A DNA stretch of 64,000 bases from Photobacterium rosenbergii (GCF_003026455.1 NZ_PYMB01000003.1:62001-126000), one strand, 5' to 3'. Positions 36,001 through 44,035 are shown, counted from the first letter of the stretch. The notes: generated from the letters alone by a model not told the origin. Translations and numbers: made by a program.

Positions 36001-36926
36001 GCTTGAAAGATGGCTTGAAAGAGAAGGTCCAGGAAACCCTGTCCAAAGTTGCCGATGATGATATCGAGCAGGAAGGGCTAAAGACTTGGAGCTTTGGCGA
36101 GTTACCAGAGCGTTACCAGCAAAAACGTGGCGGTTTCGAAGTGAAAGCTTACCCTGCGATTGTTGATAACAAAGACTCTGTCGGTATCAAACTATTTGAA
36201 ACCGAAGAAGAGCAGCGTACCGCGATGCAGCAAGGCCAGCGTCGTTTGGTCTTGCTCAATGTACCTTCGCCGATCAAATACCTGCATGCCAACTTGCCGA
36301 ACAAGTCGAAGCTGGGTCTATACTTCAACCCTTATGGTCGGGTTATGGATTTGATTGATGACTGTATTGCCTGTGGTATCGATAAGCTAATCGAAGAGAA
36401 GGGCGGTTTAGTATGGCAACCAGAGGCTTTCGAAACACTGAAAGAGCATGTTCGTGGTGAACTTGGTGATACGGTAGTAGATATTGCCAAGCAGGTAGAA
36501 GAGATTCTGACCACAGCATTCAACATCAATAAGAAGTTAAAAGGCCGGGTAGATTTGACGATGGCATTTGCGCTATCGGATATCAAGGCACAGATTGAAG
36601 GGCTGATTTTCAAAGGCTTTGCTACTGAGTGCGGCTGGAAGAAACTACCTGATATCCTTCGCTACATGCGTGCTATCGAGCGCCGTATGGAAAAACTGCC
36701 AATTGATCCTAACAAAGACCGTATGCACATCATGAAGATTGAGTCGGTGGTATCTGATTATAAAGAACTGCTGAACAAGATCCCTAAAGGTCAGCCTGTG
36801 CCTGAAAAGGTTAAGGAAATCCGTTGGATGATTGAAGAGCTGCGTGTCAGTTACTTTGCCCAGCAGTTGGGTACGCCTTATCCGGTGTCAGACAAACGAG
36901 TCCGTAATGCGATAAGCGATTGTTAA
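33012..36926 (+). CDS. hrpA: ATP-dependent RNA helicase HrpA
   Basis: 1304 residues, close to the roughly 1300 of E. coli HrpA. Motifs: I GETGSGKTTQLPK, Ia TQPRRLAA, II DEAHERSLNIDF, III TSATIDPERF, V STNVAETSLTVPGIRYVIDPG, VI QRKGRCGR. The long C-terminal part includes the OB-fold and DUF3418 region. A TTG start at 33012 fits best: AGGA lies 6 bases upstream and the N-terminus then matches known HrpA in length. The GTG at 32979 would add 11 residues with no ribosome site. HrpA unwinds RNA and has been linked to mRNA processing and rescue of stalled ribosomes. Confidence 0.95.
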   Translation: MTQSNTPQANVLNNEKTLKAAIKDCMMRDQFRLHKRVQGAARIKKEQARHAVFDEIALDIAKSMQTVQMRATQRPTISYPEQLPVSQKKDEIAEAIKNNQVVIVAGETGSGKTTQLPKICLELGLGTKGMIGHTQPRRLAARSVASRIAEELQCELGSYVGYKVRFNDKVSDRSQVKLMTDGILLAEIQNDRFLNQYDTIIIDEAHERSLNIDFIMGYLRELLPKRPDLKVIITSATIDPERFSKHFFNAPIIEVSGRTYPVEVRYRPVSEDGDDSDRDQLQAIFDAVDELCDEGLGDILIFMNGEREIRDTADALEKRNLRDTEILPLYARLSAGEQNRVFQTHAGRRIVLSTNVAETSLTVPGIRYVIDPGTARISRYSYRTKVQRLPIERVSQASANQRKGRCGRVAEGICIRLYSEEDFLSRPEFTDPEILRTNLASVILQMTAIGLGDIQAFPFVEAPDNRNIQDGIRLLEELGAINTKAKDPRKRLSTIGRQLARLPIDPRLARMVLEAPKNGSLREVMIIACALSIQDPRERPSDKQQASDEKHRRFYDKESDFVTFVNLWDYIQEQQKALSGNQFRRQCKKDYLNYLRVREWQDIYYQVSQVVKELEFRINEQEASYQGIHTAILAGMLSHIGLKDQEKNEYQGARNARFNIFPGSGIFKKQPKWVMVAELVETSRLWGRIAAKIQPEWVEPLAEHLLKRSYSEPHWEKKQASVAAFEKVTIYGIPVVAKRKVNYGKIDPVISRELFIRSALVEGDWETKHKFYQQNRKLLREVEELEHKSRRRDILIDDDELFNFYDQRIDHTVVSGRHFDTWWKKASRDNAELLNFEREMLFKGDASHITDLDYPNFWHQGNLKLKLSYQFEPGEDSDGVTVHVPLPILNQVETDGFDWQIPGLRQELIVALIKSLPKPVRRNFVPAPNYADAFLARAEAMAMPLLDSLEKELKRISGVTVLREDWNLDQVPDHLKITYRVVDHRNRKLRESKDLYSLKDGLKEKVQETLSKVADDDIEQEGLKTWSFGELPERYQQKRGGFEVKAYPAIVDNKDSVGIKLFETEEEQRTAMQQGQRRLVLLNVPSPIKYLHANLPNKSKLGLYFNPYGRVMDLIDDCIACGIDKLIEEKGGLVWQPEAFETLKEHVRGELGDTVVDIAKQVEEILTTAFNINKKLKGRVDLTMAFALSDIKAQIEGLIFKGFATECGWKKLPDILRYMRAIERRMEKLPIDPNKDRMHIMKIESVVSDYKELLNKIPKGQPVPEKVKEIRWMIEELRVSYFAQQLGTPYPVSDKRVRNAISDC

Positions 36927-36951
36927 TCTATTCCAGTTAACAATACTCTTG

Positions 36952-36986
36952 AAAATAGCAATCCAAGTTGGGTTGCTATTTTTTTT
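36952..36986 (+). terminator. Rho-independent terminator of hrpA
   Basis: Arms AAAATAGCAATCC / GGGTTGCTATTTT (one G-T pair) followed by a T-run. Confidence 0.8.
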
Positions 36987-37078
36987 ATCCTTACTTTCAT
37001 ATAGATAGGAAAATATTCTGCCGACGTGTATAGTGCGAGTTGCATATATTGGTTTACCCGACAACCAAGGAGTTAAGC

Positions 37079-37270
37079 GTGAAATGGTTATGGTTATTTT
37101 TGGCTGTATATACAGTCATCAGTATTGCTTTTTGTATTTCTCAGCTCGGTTATAAAAACGAAAAAAGTACGTGGTGGAAGGAAGTTATTTTGATACCGGC
37201 TTGTTGTATTGCTTACTTGGTGGGAGCGATAGGAGACCTCATTTGTTTTCTTACGAAGAAGAAAAAGTGA
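37079..37270 (+). CDS. Small two-helix membrane protein
   Basis: 63 residues. Helix one LWLFLAVYTVISIAFCISQLG, a polar loop KNEKSTWWKEV, helix two ILIPACCIAYLVGAIGDLICF, and a KKKK tail that should face the cytoplasm. GTG 37079 has AAGGAG 6 bases upstream and is preferred over an in-frame upstream codon (37040). Function unknown. Confidence 0.6.
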   Translation: MKWLWLFLAVYTVISIAFCISQLGYKNEKSTWWKEVILIPACCIAYLVGAIGDLICFLTKKKK

Positions 37271-37396
37271 TTACACGAAGAGTTTTAATCAGGAAACAAG
37301 CAAAAATATTTGGCGCTAATTGATAAAAATACAATCAGTCTTGCGATTAAGCTTGGCGAAGATTTCTTCCCAGGTTTGAAAAAAAGAGACTGAACT

Positions 37397-38842
37397 ATGT
37401 ATAAAAAAACTGCCTTTCAAAAATCATTAGTTGCATTGTCTATCGCAATGGCTTCTTCTTTTGCTGTTGCTGCGCCTATGTCCAATGAAGCTTCACCCAG
37501 TAACGCGACTGATACCAAAGCGGCAGAGCAAGTGATTGTCTTTCACAATGTGAATATCTTCAACGGTATTGAAAACAAGCTGCATAACGATTTCAGCGTT
37601 GTGGTGACAGGCAATAAAATCTCGACGATTCAGCAAGGAAAAATCAAAGCCCCAGAGAATGCTAAGGTGATTGATGGCGAAGGACGAACGCTGATGCCAG
37701 CATTGGTTGAGTCCCATATGCATCTCGCTTTGCCGAAAGGGTTACTGGGTACCGATGACATGCGCTGGAATGAAATCGCTATTCACGCTCAGTCGTTTGC
37801 AGAAATGTATCTGGACTTGGGTTTTGGCACAATTCGTGATGTCGGTGGGGCTGATGGTTCATGGACTGATATGGAGCGTGATGGTCGCCTAACTGAGGTG
37901 CCAAGGATCTATGCGTCGGGCGCTCCCATTGCGCCAATCGGAAGCCATGCAGATGTAGGTTTACAGTCTCGCCGTCTAAGTGATTCGCCTCAGAACTTGG
38001 AAATCTTGAATATCATGTCCAATTCTAATGGTGCGGAAGATATCAAAATGCAGGCCCGGTATAATTACCGCCAAGGGGCACAATTTACCAAGGTATTCCA
38101 ATCCGGCGGCGTTTCTTCCAAGTTTGACCCTTGGCAGTACACTTCATTTACCGACGATGAACTAAAAGCGGCCGTTGATATTGCCACAAGCTACGGTTCA
38201 TATGTCGCAACACATGCCTATTCGGATAAGGCCATTAAATCTGCATTGAACAATGGCGTGAAGACTATCGAACATGGGTTTACCTTCAATGAAGAGCAAC
38301 ACAAACTCTACAAGGAGCAGGGGGCATTTCTGGTTACCAATCTGACTGCATTTTCACCTGATTTAGCCAATGTACCTGTCGTCCAAGACCCGATGATCCA
38401 AGCCAAGTTGGAAAGTGCTCAAGCGGCATTTGAAGAGTATGTGGAAAATGTGCAGAAGCTTGATCCCGATTACCGTGCATTTAATACCGATTGCGTCGGA
38501 ACGGCAGATATCTGTGCCAAACAAATTGCTCATGAGATTTACCTCAACGCCAAGTTCTTCGGCAACTTCAATGCACTGCGTGCCATGACATCCACGGGCG
38601 GGCGAATTCCTGCTGAGTTGATGGAAGATTGGATCAACCCATATTCAGACGCCAAGATTGGGGTGATTGAAGAAGGTGCTTATGCTGACTTGCTGCTTAT
38701 TGATGGTAACCCGCTTGAAGATATTTCACTTATTGGTGGCCGCGAACAATGGTTCGAAAATGATGCGATGCCAGATGGCTCGCACCTAACCGAAATGGAC
38801 CTGATTATGAAAGACGGCAAGATTTTCAAAAATACCCTGTAA
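37397..38842 (+). CDS. Exported metal-dependent amidohydrolase
   Basis: 481 residues with a signal peptide (about 1-26, ending VAA). Amidohydrolase fold of the imidazolonepropionase/prolidase-like branch: N-terminal HxH in VESHMHLAL, a Lys in FTKVFQSGG, His ligands in VATHAYSDKA and TIEHGFTF, and the C-terminal EGAYADLLLIDGNPLEDI. The catalytic Asp is not in the usual place: the expected GTD-like motif near ASTGGRIP lacks Asp, although FNTDCVGT lies 20-30 residues before. Probably periplasmic hydrolase of a peptide or cyclic amide. The porin gene follows after 110 bases with a hairpin between. Confidence 0.82.
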   Translation: MYKKTAFQKSLVALSIAMASSFAVAAPMSNEASPSNATDTKAAEQVIVFHNVNIFNGIENKLHNDFSVVVTGNKISTIQQGKIKAPENAKVIDGEGRTLMPALVESHMHLALPKGLLGTDDMRWNEIAIHAQSFAEMYLDLGFGTIRDVGGADGSWTDMERDGRLTEVPRIYASGAPIAPIGSHADVGLQSRRLSDSPQNLEILNIMSNSNGAEDIKMQARYNYRQGAQFTKVFQSGGVSSKFDPWQYTSFTDDELKAAVDIATSYGSYVATHAYSDKAIKSALNNGVKTIEHGFTFNEEQHKLYKEQGAFLVTNLTAFSPDLANVPVVQDPMIQAKLESAQAAFEEYVENVQKLDPDYRAFNTDCVGTADICAKQIAHEIYLNAKFFGNFNALRAMTSTGGRIPAELMEDWINPYSDAKIGVIEEGAYADLLLIDGNPLEDISLIGGREQWFENDAMPDGSHLTEMDLIMKDGKIFKNTL

Positions 38843-38873
38843 GGTTATTCAGCCTTATTTCACATTGCGATAT

Positions 38874-38904
38874 GTACCCAAGCTTCACAATCTGGCTTGG
38901 GTAC
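38874..38904 (+). terminator. Hairpin between amidohydrolase and porin genes
   Basis: Perfect 10-bp arms GTACCCAAGC / GCTTGGGTAC with an 11-base loop; followed by AACTTCCC, not a T-run. Confidence 0.45.
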
Positions 38905-38967
38905 AACTTCCCTCGAATATTTTTTCTCTAGCTTGATTCTATCTAGCCTTAAATGAGTGCCTGTATT

Positions 38968-40221
38968 ATGAAAATTCATACCACTGCCAAAGGGGTAGGT
39001 TTGTTATTTGCTTTGGCAAGCCAATCGATTATTGCCGCTGACTTTGGTGGCCCTAATACTGTTGAGAATACGCTACCTAAGCCCGAGCAAACCAAACCTG
39101 ATCGCACAAAGGGTAAACCACAACCGAGTTGGCGTGAAAAAGCGGCTGAACAGGGAATTACGTTGGGCGCTGATTACACCGTTTTTGGTGTTAGCTCGCC
39201 GGATGGCTCAAAGGGAAATAATGTCAATCGCGCATCGGGGGCTGCACGCTTTTATGGCTCATGGGATTTAATCAATAGGGGGGAGAAAGACAAAGGCGGT
39301 TTGGTATGGAAGGTTGAACACCGTCATGCCTTTACTGATAGCTCACCGAAAAATTATGCGTTTATTGATGATGTATCCGGTGGGCCTGAAGGCATAGGCT
39401 ACGTTGGCATGATGGGTACACCGTTTAGTGACCAGGGCTTTCGTGTTACGAATTTGCACTGGAAACAAAAGCTCAATGGTGGCAAAACAAGTGTGATTGC
39501 GGGCTGGCAGGATGTGACTGACTATGTCGATACCTACGCTTTAGCGAGCCCTTGGACAGGCTTTACAAATTTAGCGTTCTCGACAGGGGCTGGTGCAATG
39601 GGGTTACCCGATGATGGTGTGTTGGCGCTGTCAGCAGGGCACATGCTTACCGACAATATTTATGTGATTGGCGGTATTGCCGATGCTAACGGTAAATCCG
39701 ATGACATCTTGGACGGATTCAATACAGCGTTTGATGAAAGTGAGTATTTTACCAGTATCGAATTGGGTTGGACGGCATCTCAAGAGCAGATCTACACAGA
39801 TAACGTGCATGTCACGCTTTGGGATTTCGGTGAAAATACCCTTCATAGCAATGCAACAGGCGAAGGTGGACGAGGGGTTAACGTGTCAGCCAGTTGGTTT
39901 GCGACTGATAGCATTATGCCGTTTGTCAGAGGTGGAATTTCTGAAGGTGATGTTGCGCTATACGATAAATCATTGAGTGTCGGTTTTGGCTACTTCGGAT
40001 TAGGCAAGCCAGAAAATACCCTAGGCGCTGCAGTCAACTGGTCGGAAACTAACGAAACGGCCTTTGGCGGGGATGAACAGATCACTGCTGAGGTGTTCTA
40101 CAACATGCAATTTGGCAAACATTTGCAAATTACCCCGGACATTCAATTTATCAAAGATCCCGCTTTCTCTAGCGAAGATAGTGCTGTGGTATTTGGTTTG
40201 AGGGCAAAAATATCTTTATAA
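38968..40221 (+). CDS. OprB-family carbohydrate porin
   Basis: 417 residues with a signal peptide (about 1-23, ending IIAAD). The mature protein is rich in beta strands. WREKAAEQGITLGADYTVFGVSS near the start, then alternating amphipathic strands and a C-terminal GLRAKISL, match OprB-type porins that admit sugars. ATG 38953 is an in-frame alternative. The last 137 bases (40084-40220) recur at 46716-46852, beyond the island, with four synonymous differences; this gene is therefore the one completed at, or bordered by, the left island edge. Confidence 0.85.
   Translation: MKIHTTAKGVGLLFALASQSIIAADFGGPNTVENTLPKPEQTKPDRTKGKPQPSWREKAAEQGITLGADYTVFGVSSPDGSKGNNVNRASGAARFYGSWDLINRGEKDKGGLVWKVEHRHAFTDSSPKNYAFIDDVSGGPEGIGYVGMMGTPFSDQGFRVTNLHWKQKLNGGKTSVIAGWQDVTDYVDTYALASPWTGFTNLAFSTGAGAMGLPDDGVLALSAGHMLTDNIYVIGGIADANGKSDDILDGFNTAFDESEYFTSIELGWTASQEQIYTDNVHVTLWDFGENTLHSNATGEGGRGVNVSASWFATDSIMPFVRGGISEGDVALYDKSLSVGFGYFGLGKPENTLGAAVNWSETNETAFGGDEQITAEVFYNMQFGKHLQITPDIQFIKDPAFSSEDSAVVFGLRAKISL
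40084..40220 (+). repeat. Left copy of 137-bp island-flanking direct repeat
   Basis: The 3' end of the porin gene. Matches 46716-46852 at 133 of 137 positions; differences are GTG/GTA, TTG/CTA (two bases) and GAC/GAT, all silent. Beyond the last shared base the sequences diverge at once, which marks sharp borders. Confidence 0.9.
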
Positions 40222-40277
40222 GGGATGTGTTCACATCTACTATCGGATTAGTTAGTGGGTAATGGATACAATGATAA

Positions 40278-40490
40278 ATGAAGACTGTCGATCCTAAGTT
40301 ATTGCAAGTGTTCTCGGATGTTGTCGACCAAGGCAGTTTCACGGGGGCTGCAGATCTTAGAGAGACTGATGCTTCTTATGTGACACGTCAAATAAAGAAG
40401 CTTGAGTCACAACTGGCATTAAAGCTGTTGAACCGAACCACACGGGCTATATCGCTGACCCAACAGGGTAGGCAGGTTTATATTGTTTAA
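40278..40490 (+). pseudogene. Truncated LysR regulator (DNA-binding domain only)
   Basis: 70 residues: a complete LysR HTH (KLLQVFSDVVDQGSFTGAA, DASYVTRQIKKLESQLALKLLNRTTRAISLTQQGRQVY), then IV and a stop. A normal LysR continues for about 230 residues. It stands directly behind the porin gene, in the same place relative to it as the intact LysR at 46965 has relative to the second porin 3' end. The two LysR HTHs are clearly different proteins, so this is not a copy of that gene. Confidence 0.8.
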
Positions 40491-40699
40491 AGAGCAACAC
40501 CAGTGATTTTATTTATATCGTTAGAACATGACGAATCGATTTTCCATAGACACACTACAGTTAAATCAAAAGCCACACTAAGGTTAGACCGTATTACTGT
40601 GACTTTGGGATGGGGTTGGGTTCTGTTGAGCTAATGCTCATATGGCATAAATGCGTCGTTAACACCGAGAAACCGAAATACAACGAAGCAAAGCAGGTA

Positions 40700-40807
40700 A
40701 TGAAGTTAACCATAGTAATCAAAGTCACTCAGGAAGAGTTTGCTCTGCTGACCGATGATGGCGAGATTTCCGATGTGAAGAAGTTATGTAGAATGATTAA
40801 TGCCTGA
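40700..40807 (+). CDS. Possible small island protein, 35 residues
   Basis: ATG 40700 follows CAGGT. The peptide reads MKLTIVIKVTQEEFALLTDD and ends in KLCRMINA; the frame is also open 30 codons upstream. No recognised motif. Could be a remnant of a longer gene. Low support. Confidence 0.25.
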   Translation: MKLTIVIKVTQEEFALLTDDGEISDVKKLCRMINA

Positions 40808-40999
40808 AAGGCAGACAACGTCAGCGATTAGAATAAAGGATCCAAGTCAATTAAAGACAGTCTGGCTATAGCCATTCAAGCCATCAAAGATGCCCAGGCA
40901 AGACTTTAGCAAAGCCCTCCTTAGAGGTTTTTTTATTACTTACTTGTCGTATGACGACCCATATAATGTCATGACCAAAAGACAAACATGAAGAGCAAC

Positions 41000-41314
41000 A
41001 TGAACAAAAACTACACGACCAACACCTTCGACAGGTGACTTTCCAGCATCAAGGACGAAAGGGCCTTGTCCACGATTAACACCCGACTACTTCGAATCAC
41101 TCAGGGCAATTTTGGTGATGTGAGACCAGAAAGGGGAGGTTTATCGGAAGCTAGGGTCACTATCGGTAAGGGACACAGAATTAACTTCATGTACGGCAGG
41201 GATGGGGTGATCATCCTCTTGAACGGAACCAACAAAAGTAGTAAGCGTTTTCAGAACATTGCCATGCAAAAAGCAATAAGTCTAGCTAGGGAGTGCCGAC
41301 AAAGTTGGAGTTAA
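41000..41314 (+). pseudogene. RelE/HigB-type toxin pseudogene with in-frame stop
   Basis: 104 codons from ATG 41000. The frame reads NYTTNTFDR, TGA (41036-41038), LSSIKDERALSTINTRLLRI and on through QGNFGDVRPERGGLSEARV, GKGHRINFMYGRDGVIILLNGTNKSSK to AMQKAISLARECRQSW. This is the layout of the addiction-module killer protein family (HigB/RelE fold, ribosome-dependent mRNA nuclease), where the stop position is normally Trp; TGG to TGA explains it. No antitoxin gene follows. A TTG at 41066 could restart translation, but would lack the first strand and helix. Confidence 0.65.
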
Positions 41315-41495
41315 GAAGATTCAAGCCAAGCCATCACATCTATATTTACAAGGAAGAGCTCTGGTACGCCATAACGGGCATGAAACCATGGCCTGCCAAT
41401 CTATAGTTATCGCTCTGTGGGCCTCATGCAGGCTTGCTCTTGGGCGCAACCAAAACCAGAAAGAAACGCCTAGAAAGTAGCTGGGCGGTTAACGG

Positions 41496-41529
41496 TTGAT
41501 TGTACTGTATAATAATCGTACCATGTACG
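41496..41529 (+). promoter_or_regulatory. Island promoter-like motif 1
   Basis: TTGATT, 17 bases, TACCAT, overlapping the inverted repeat CGTAC-CAT-GTACG (41517-41529). It resembles the motif at 43285-43318 over 38 aligned bases (25 identical). Alternative -10: TATAAT at 41508-41513. Lies 31 bases before the GIY-YIG-like gene. Confidence 0.4.
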
Positions 41530-41560
41530 ACATTCAAGGCGGGACTGGAAACAAGACGAG

Positions 41561-42421
41561 ATGAGTGAGTTTGTATATGTGCTAGATACCGGCACAGCCA
41601 CCCAAGATACTGGCGCAAAGATTTACAAGATTGGCATGACGACCAATGATCCTGAAACAAGAGCAAGGCAGGTTTCATCGGCTACAGGCTCAATCATGGA
41701 GCAAGTGGTCGTTCACTCAATCGAAGTGGATGAAGGGGAAGCTCTGGCAATAGAGCAAAAATGTCACGAGAATTTCTCTGAATTTAGAGTAAACGACCGT
41801 CGGGAATACTTCAGCGCTCCGCTAAAGGAAATCATCAATTACCTCGATGAGTTTGATCAGGTTGGTGATGATGAAGTGATCGACCCGAGGGAAAAGGTTG
41901 GAGATTTCTATGTGGACATCATCGGTCGCCTTCATGATGCGTCAGAAGGAGCCAAAGAGTTCGGGTTTAAGGATATCCGCAACGAGATTAAGGAACTTGC
42001 TCGGTCGGTTGTTGAGCAGTACCAGCTAAGCGGAACCGAAGAGATAACTGATTTTGAAGACTACCTAGGGCGCCATGGCGACTTTCAGGTAGAAACGATG
42101 GAGAAGATCACCGCTATTCGCCAGAAGATGCTTATCAAGAACCAGCTTGACGACATTTTTAATGACGATGATTTCGTCGATGATCTGTTTGAGCCGCTAC
42201 TAAAGACAACGCCGGTCATCAGGACTTACACCGAGGAAGAGCGAAATGAGAAGCCGAGAACACCACCAACTGAGCCATCAATGGAAGAAGTTTGCGCCAA
42301 GGTTGAGGCGGAATCAATCCCAGCATTGAAGGAAGCCAAACGTCAGGGTGAGGCGTTGGGAGCTGGTCTGGTTTTCTTGGTGGCAGCACTATTCATCATC
42401 AGTCGAATCGTTGGAGCTTAA
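41561..42421 (+). CDS. GIY-YIG / T5orf172-like domain protein with C-terminal membrane helix
   Basis: 286 residues. The N-terminal about 90 residues resemble a GIY-YIG-type nuclease of the T5orf172/MUG113 kind (FVYVLDTG, IYKIGMTTNDPETRARQVSSATG, EQKCHENFSEFRVNDRREYFSAPLKEI). An acidic helical middle follows, and a final hydrophobic helix (GLVFLVAALFIISRIVGA) would anchor it in the membrane, which is unusual for a DNA-cutting domain. Island gene without a clear partner; no metal-site or catalytic proof from sequence alone. Confidence 0.6.
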   Translation: MSEFVYVLDTGTATQDTGAKIYKIGMTTNDPETRARQVSSATGSIMEQVVVHSIEVDEGEALAIEQKCHENFSEFRVNDRREYFSAPLKEIINYLDEFDQVGDDEVIDPREKVGDFYVDIIGRLHDASEGAKEFGFKDIRNEIKELARSVVEQYQLSGTEEITDFEDYLGRHGDFQVETMEKITAIRQKMLIKNQLDDIFNDDDFVDDLFEPLLKTTPVIRTYTEEERNEKPRTPPTEPSMEEVCAKVEAESIPALKEAKRQGEALGAGLVFLVAALFIISRIVGA

Positions 42422-42757
42422 TAGGAAGCAAGACGAATGAACAAACCAGTAGACCTAGGTTACTTCTAGTTTAAAATGCCCTTTATGAAATATAGAATAG
42501 CCTTCTGATTGAAGGCGCTGCCACTTGGCGTTATTATTTCCCCTCAACCGTGCTCAACACTAATAAAGTGTTGATAATAATAATGAACGACGTAGAAATG
42601 GTAATATTAACTGGGGTGGTAATGACTTAGTCACTTTTCCGATTCCACCAAACAGCGCTATGGACGAAGTCTTGACCGAGGAACTTTGGCAAGACATGCT
42701 TGATAACCACGATCAGTGTTCTGAACATGGGAAATACCATGCTGCCTAATCAAAGCC
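42422..42757. other. Island segment without a recognised gene
   Basis: No convincing open frame. A small hairpin CAACACT-AATAA-AGTGTTG (42555-42573) may terminate the preceding gene. A short frame at 42660 encodes 29 residues with no support. Confidence 0.4.
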
Positions 42758-42919
42758 ATGGTGGACACATTCATCGAGGGTGAGTTTGATTGTCTGCCAA
42801 GCATTGACCAAGGCGAAATCCTAATATCACTCCATGCCGTATCAACTCACTTTGGCCCTGATGATCTTGAGCTAATCATGGAGATGGTTAGTCGATCTGA
42901 AAGCGAGGTTATCCATTAG
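42758..42919 (+). CDS. Possible small acidic island protein, 53 residues
   Basis: ATG 42758 opens a frame reading MVDTFIEGEFDCLPS, then an amphipathic helical end (DDLELIMEMVSRSESEVIH). No strong ribosome site. Orphan; could be a gene fragment. Confidence 0.35.
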   Translation: MVDTFIEGEFDCLPSIDQGEILISLHAVSTHFGPDDLELIMEMVSRSESEVIH

Positions 42920-42943
42920 TGGCTATGCATCATCGAATGGAGC

Positions 42944-43123
42944 ATGGCCGATTCCCTCCGTAACTCAAGACCTGACATTGTTCACCATCACCTAGACGAG
43001 ACCAAACTCTGTCATCTTAAGAAAGCCCTTCGTTCTGGAGAGTTGAGCAAGAAATTAGTCTGCCAAGCCACTAGCCTGACTTACTCCCAACAAAAAGACT
43101 GGATAAACGGAGGTGTAAAATGA
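42944..43123 (+). CDS. Possible small basic island protein, 59 residues
   Basis: ATG 42944 opens a frame (MADSLRNSRPDIVHHHLDET, CHLKKALRSGELSKKLVCQA) that ends in an ATGA overlap with a further ATG at 43120, which has GGAGG upstream. The 43120 frame gives only 33 residues, while another frame over the same stretch reads protein-like (KIYAKAEYHSGGANIYRWYR), so a frameshifted gene is likely there. Confidence 0.35.
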   Translation: MADSLRNSRPDIVHHHLDETKLCHLKKALRSGELSKKLVCQATSLTYSQQKDWINGGVK

Positions 43124-43284
43124 AGCAGGTTAAGCGTCGTCGCCTGAGAAGATTTACGCCAAAGCTGAGTACCATTCTGGCGGTGCGAATATTTACCGAT
43201 GGTACAGGCAAACAAACCTGATTGGCTACAAGCCTTGATAGCCTCTGTACCACTACCTATTTTGGTTTGATTTAAAAATAACCG

Positions 43285-43318
43285 TTGAACGCACTGTGAT
43301 TATACCGTATTATGTACG
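43285..43318 (+). promoter_or_regulatory. Island promoter-like motif 2
   Basis: TTGAAC, 17 bases, TATTAT, overlapping CGTAT-TAT-GTACG (43306-43318). It aligns without gaps to motif 1 at 41492-41529. It would drive the orphan gene run that starts at 43365. Confidence 0.4.
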
Positions 43319-43364
43319 CATAAAGGGCGACGAGAGAGCATCAATATTCAACATCCTAATAAAA

Positions 43365-43628
43365 ATGCCTCAGTCCAGATCAGGCGGTCGGTCAAACGAG
43401 ATTGTCTTCGAGCTGGATGGTGTAAAGAACACCTACCGAAACATCACCAACACCATGTTTGAACAGGCCCGAGAAATTAAATGGGTATCAGGGGATTCTG
43501 ATAAACGAAATCACAAAAAGCTATACCGTTACCAGAGCAAAATTACTAACTGGAGCCTATTGGTTCTGTTAGGTAGGAAAGTTTTTAATAAGCTTAATAC
43601 GTATCAAGTACGAAGTAAGGGGCGATGA
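43365..43628 (+). CDS. Island hypothetical protein
   Basis: 87 residues from ATG 43365 (the frame is open from GTG 43296, but that part coincides with the promoter-like motif). Basic and soluble: MPQSRSGGRSNEIVFELDG, then TMFEQAREIKWVSGD and a Lys/Arg-rich end. Its stop overlaps the next start as ATGA, so the two are coupled. No recognised family. Confidence 0.45.
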   Translation: MPQSRSGGRSNEIVFELDGVKNTYRNITNTMFEQAREIKWVSGDSDKRNHKKLYRYQSKITNWSLLVLLGRKVFNKLNTYQVRSKGR

Positions 43629-44035
43629 ACATATACACAATTGTTACCAAAAATGGTGAGACTAAGGCTACTGAGCCAACCACCGATGCAAAGCTGTACT
43701 GGGAGGAGAAGGGCTGGACCTACCAGAAGGACATCGAGGCGAAGGAGCCAGCACATGCAATTGATGCATACCTTCGAGGCTCTGATAGTGCAGAATCCAC
43801 CATGACTCATGGGTATGCCCTAGAGGATGGAAAGTTGGAGCAAGTGGACTCCCATCGAATAGGGTATGGTGTTCTAGTCCTTGGTGTTGTTCTTGCTCTC
43901 TTTGGAATGTCTGAGCTTGGAGACTATCGCCCAGACATGGATATGGTCTCGTTTCTGTTTACTGGTTCTGCTCTTTGCGAAGTGGTAGCAATCATCATGA
44001 TTATTATTGGCCACGTTAATAGCAAGACTGTTTAG
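43625..44035 (+). CDS. Island membrane protein with two helices
   Basis: 136 residues. A soluble N-terminal part of about 75 residues (YTIVTKNGETKATEP, AKLYWEEKGWTYQKDIEAKEP) is followed by two helices (IGYGVLVLGVVLALFGMSE and FTGSALCEVVAIIMIIIGHV). AAGGGGCG lies directly before the ATG. First member of the run of exported or membrane orphans. Function unknown. Confidence 0.6.
   Translation: MNIYTIVTKNGETKATEPTTDAKLYWEEKGWTYQKDIEAKEPAHAIDAYLRGSDSAESTMTHGYALEDGKLEQVDSHRIGYGVLVLGVVLALFGMSELGDYRPDMDMVSFLFTGSALCEVVAIIMIIIGHVNSKTV

Noticed and set aside
43600-43612. Third copy of the island CGTAY-N3-GTACG motif
   Set aside because: It lies inside the coding end of the preceding gene and lacks a matching -35; similarity may be chance or reflect repeated coding sequence.
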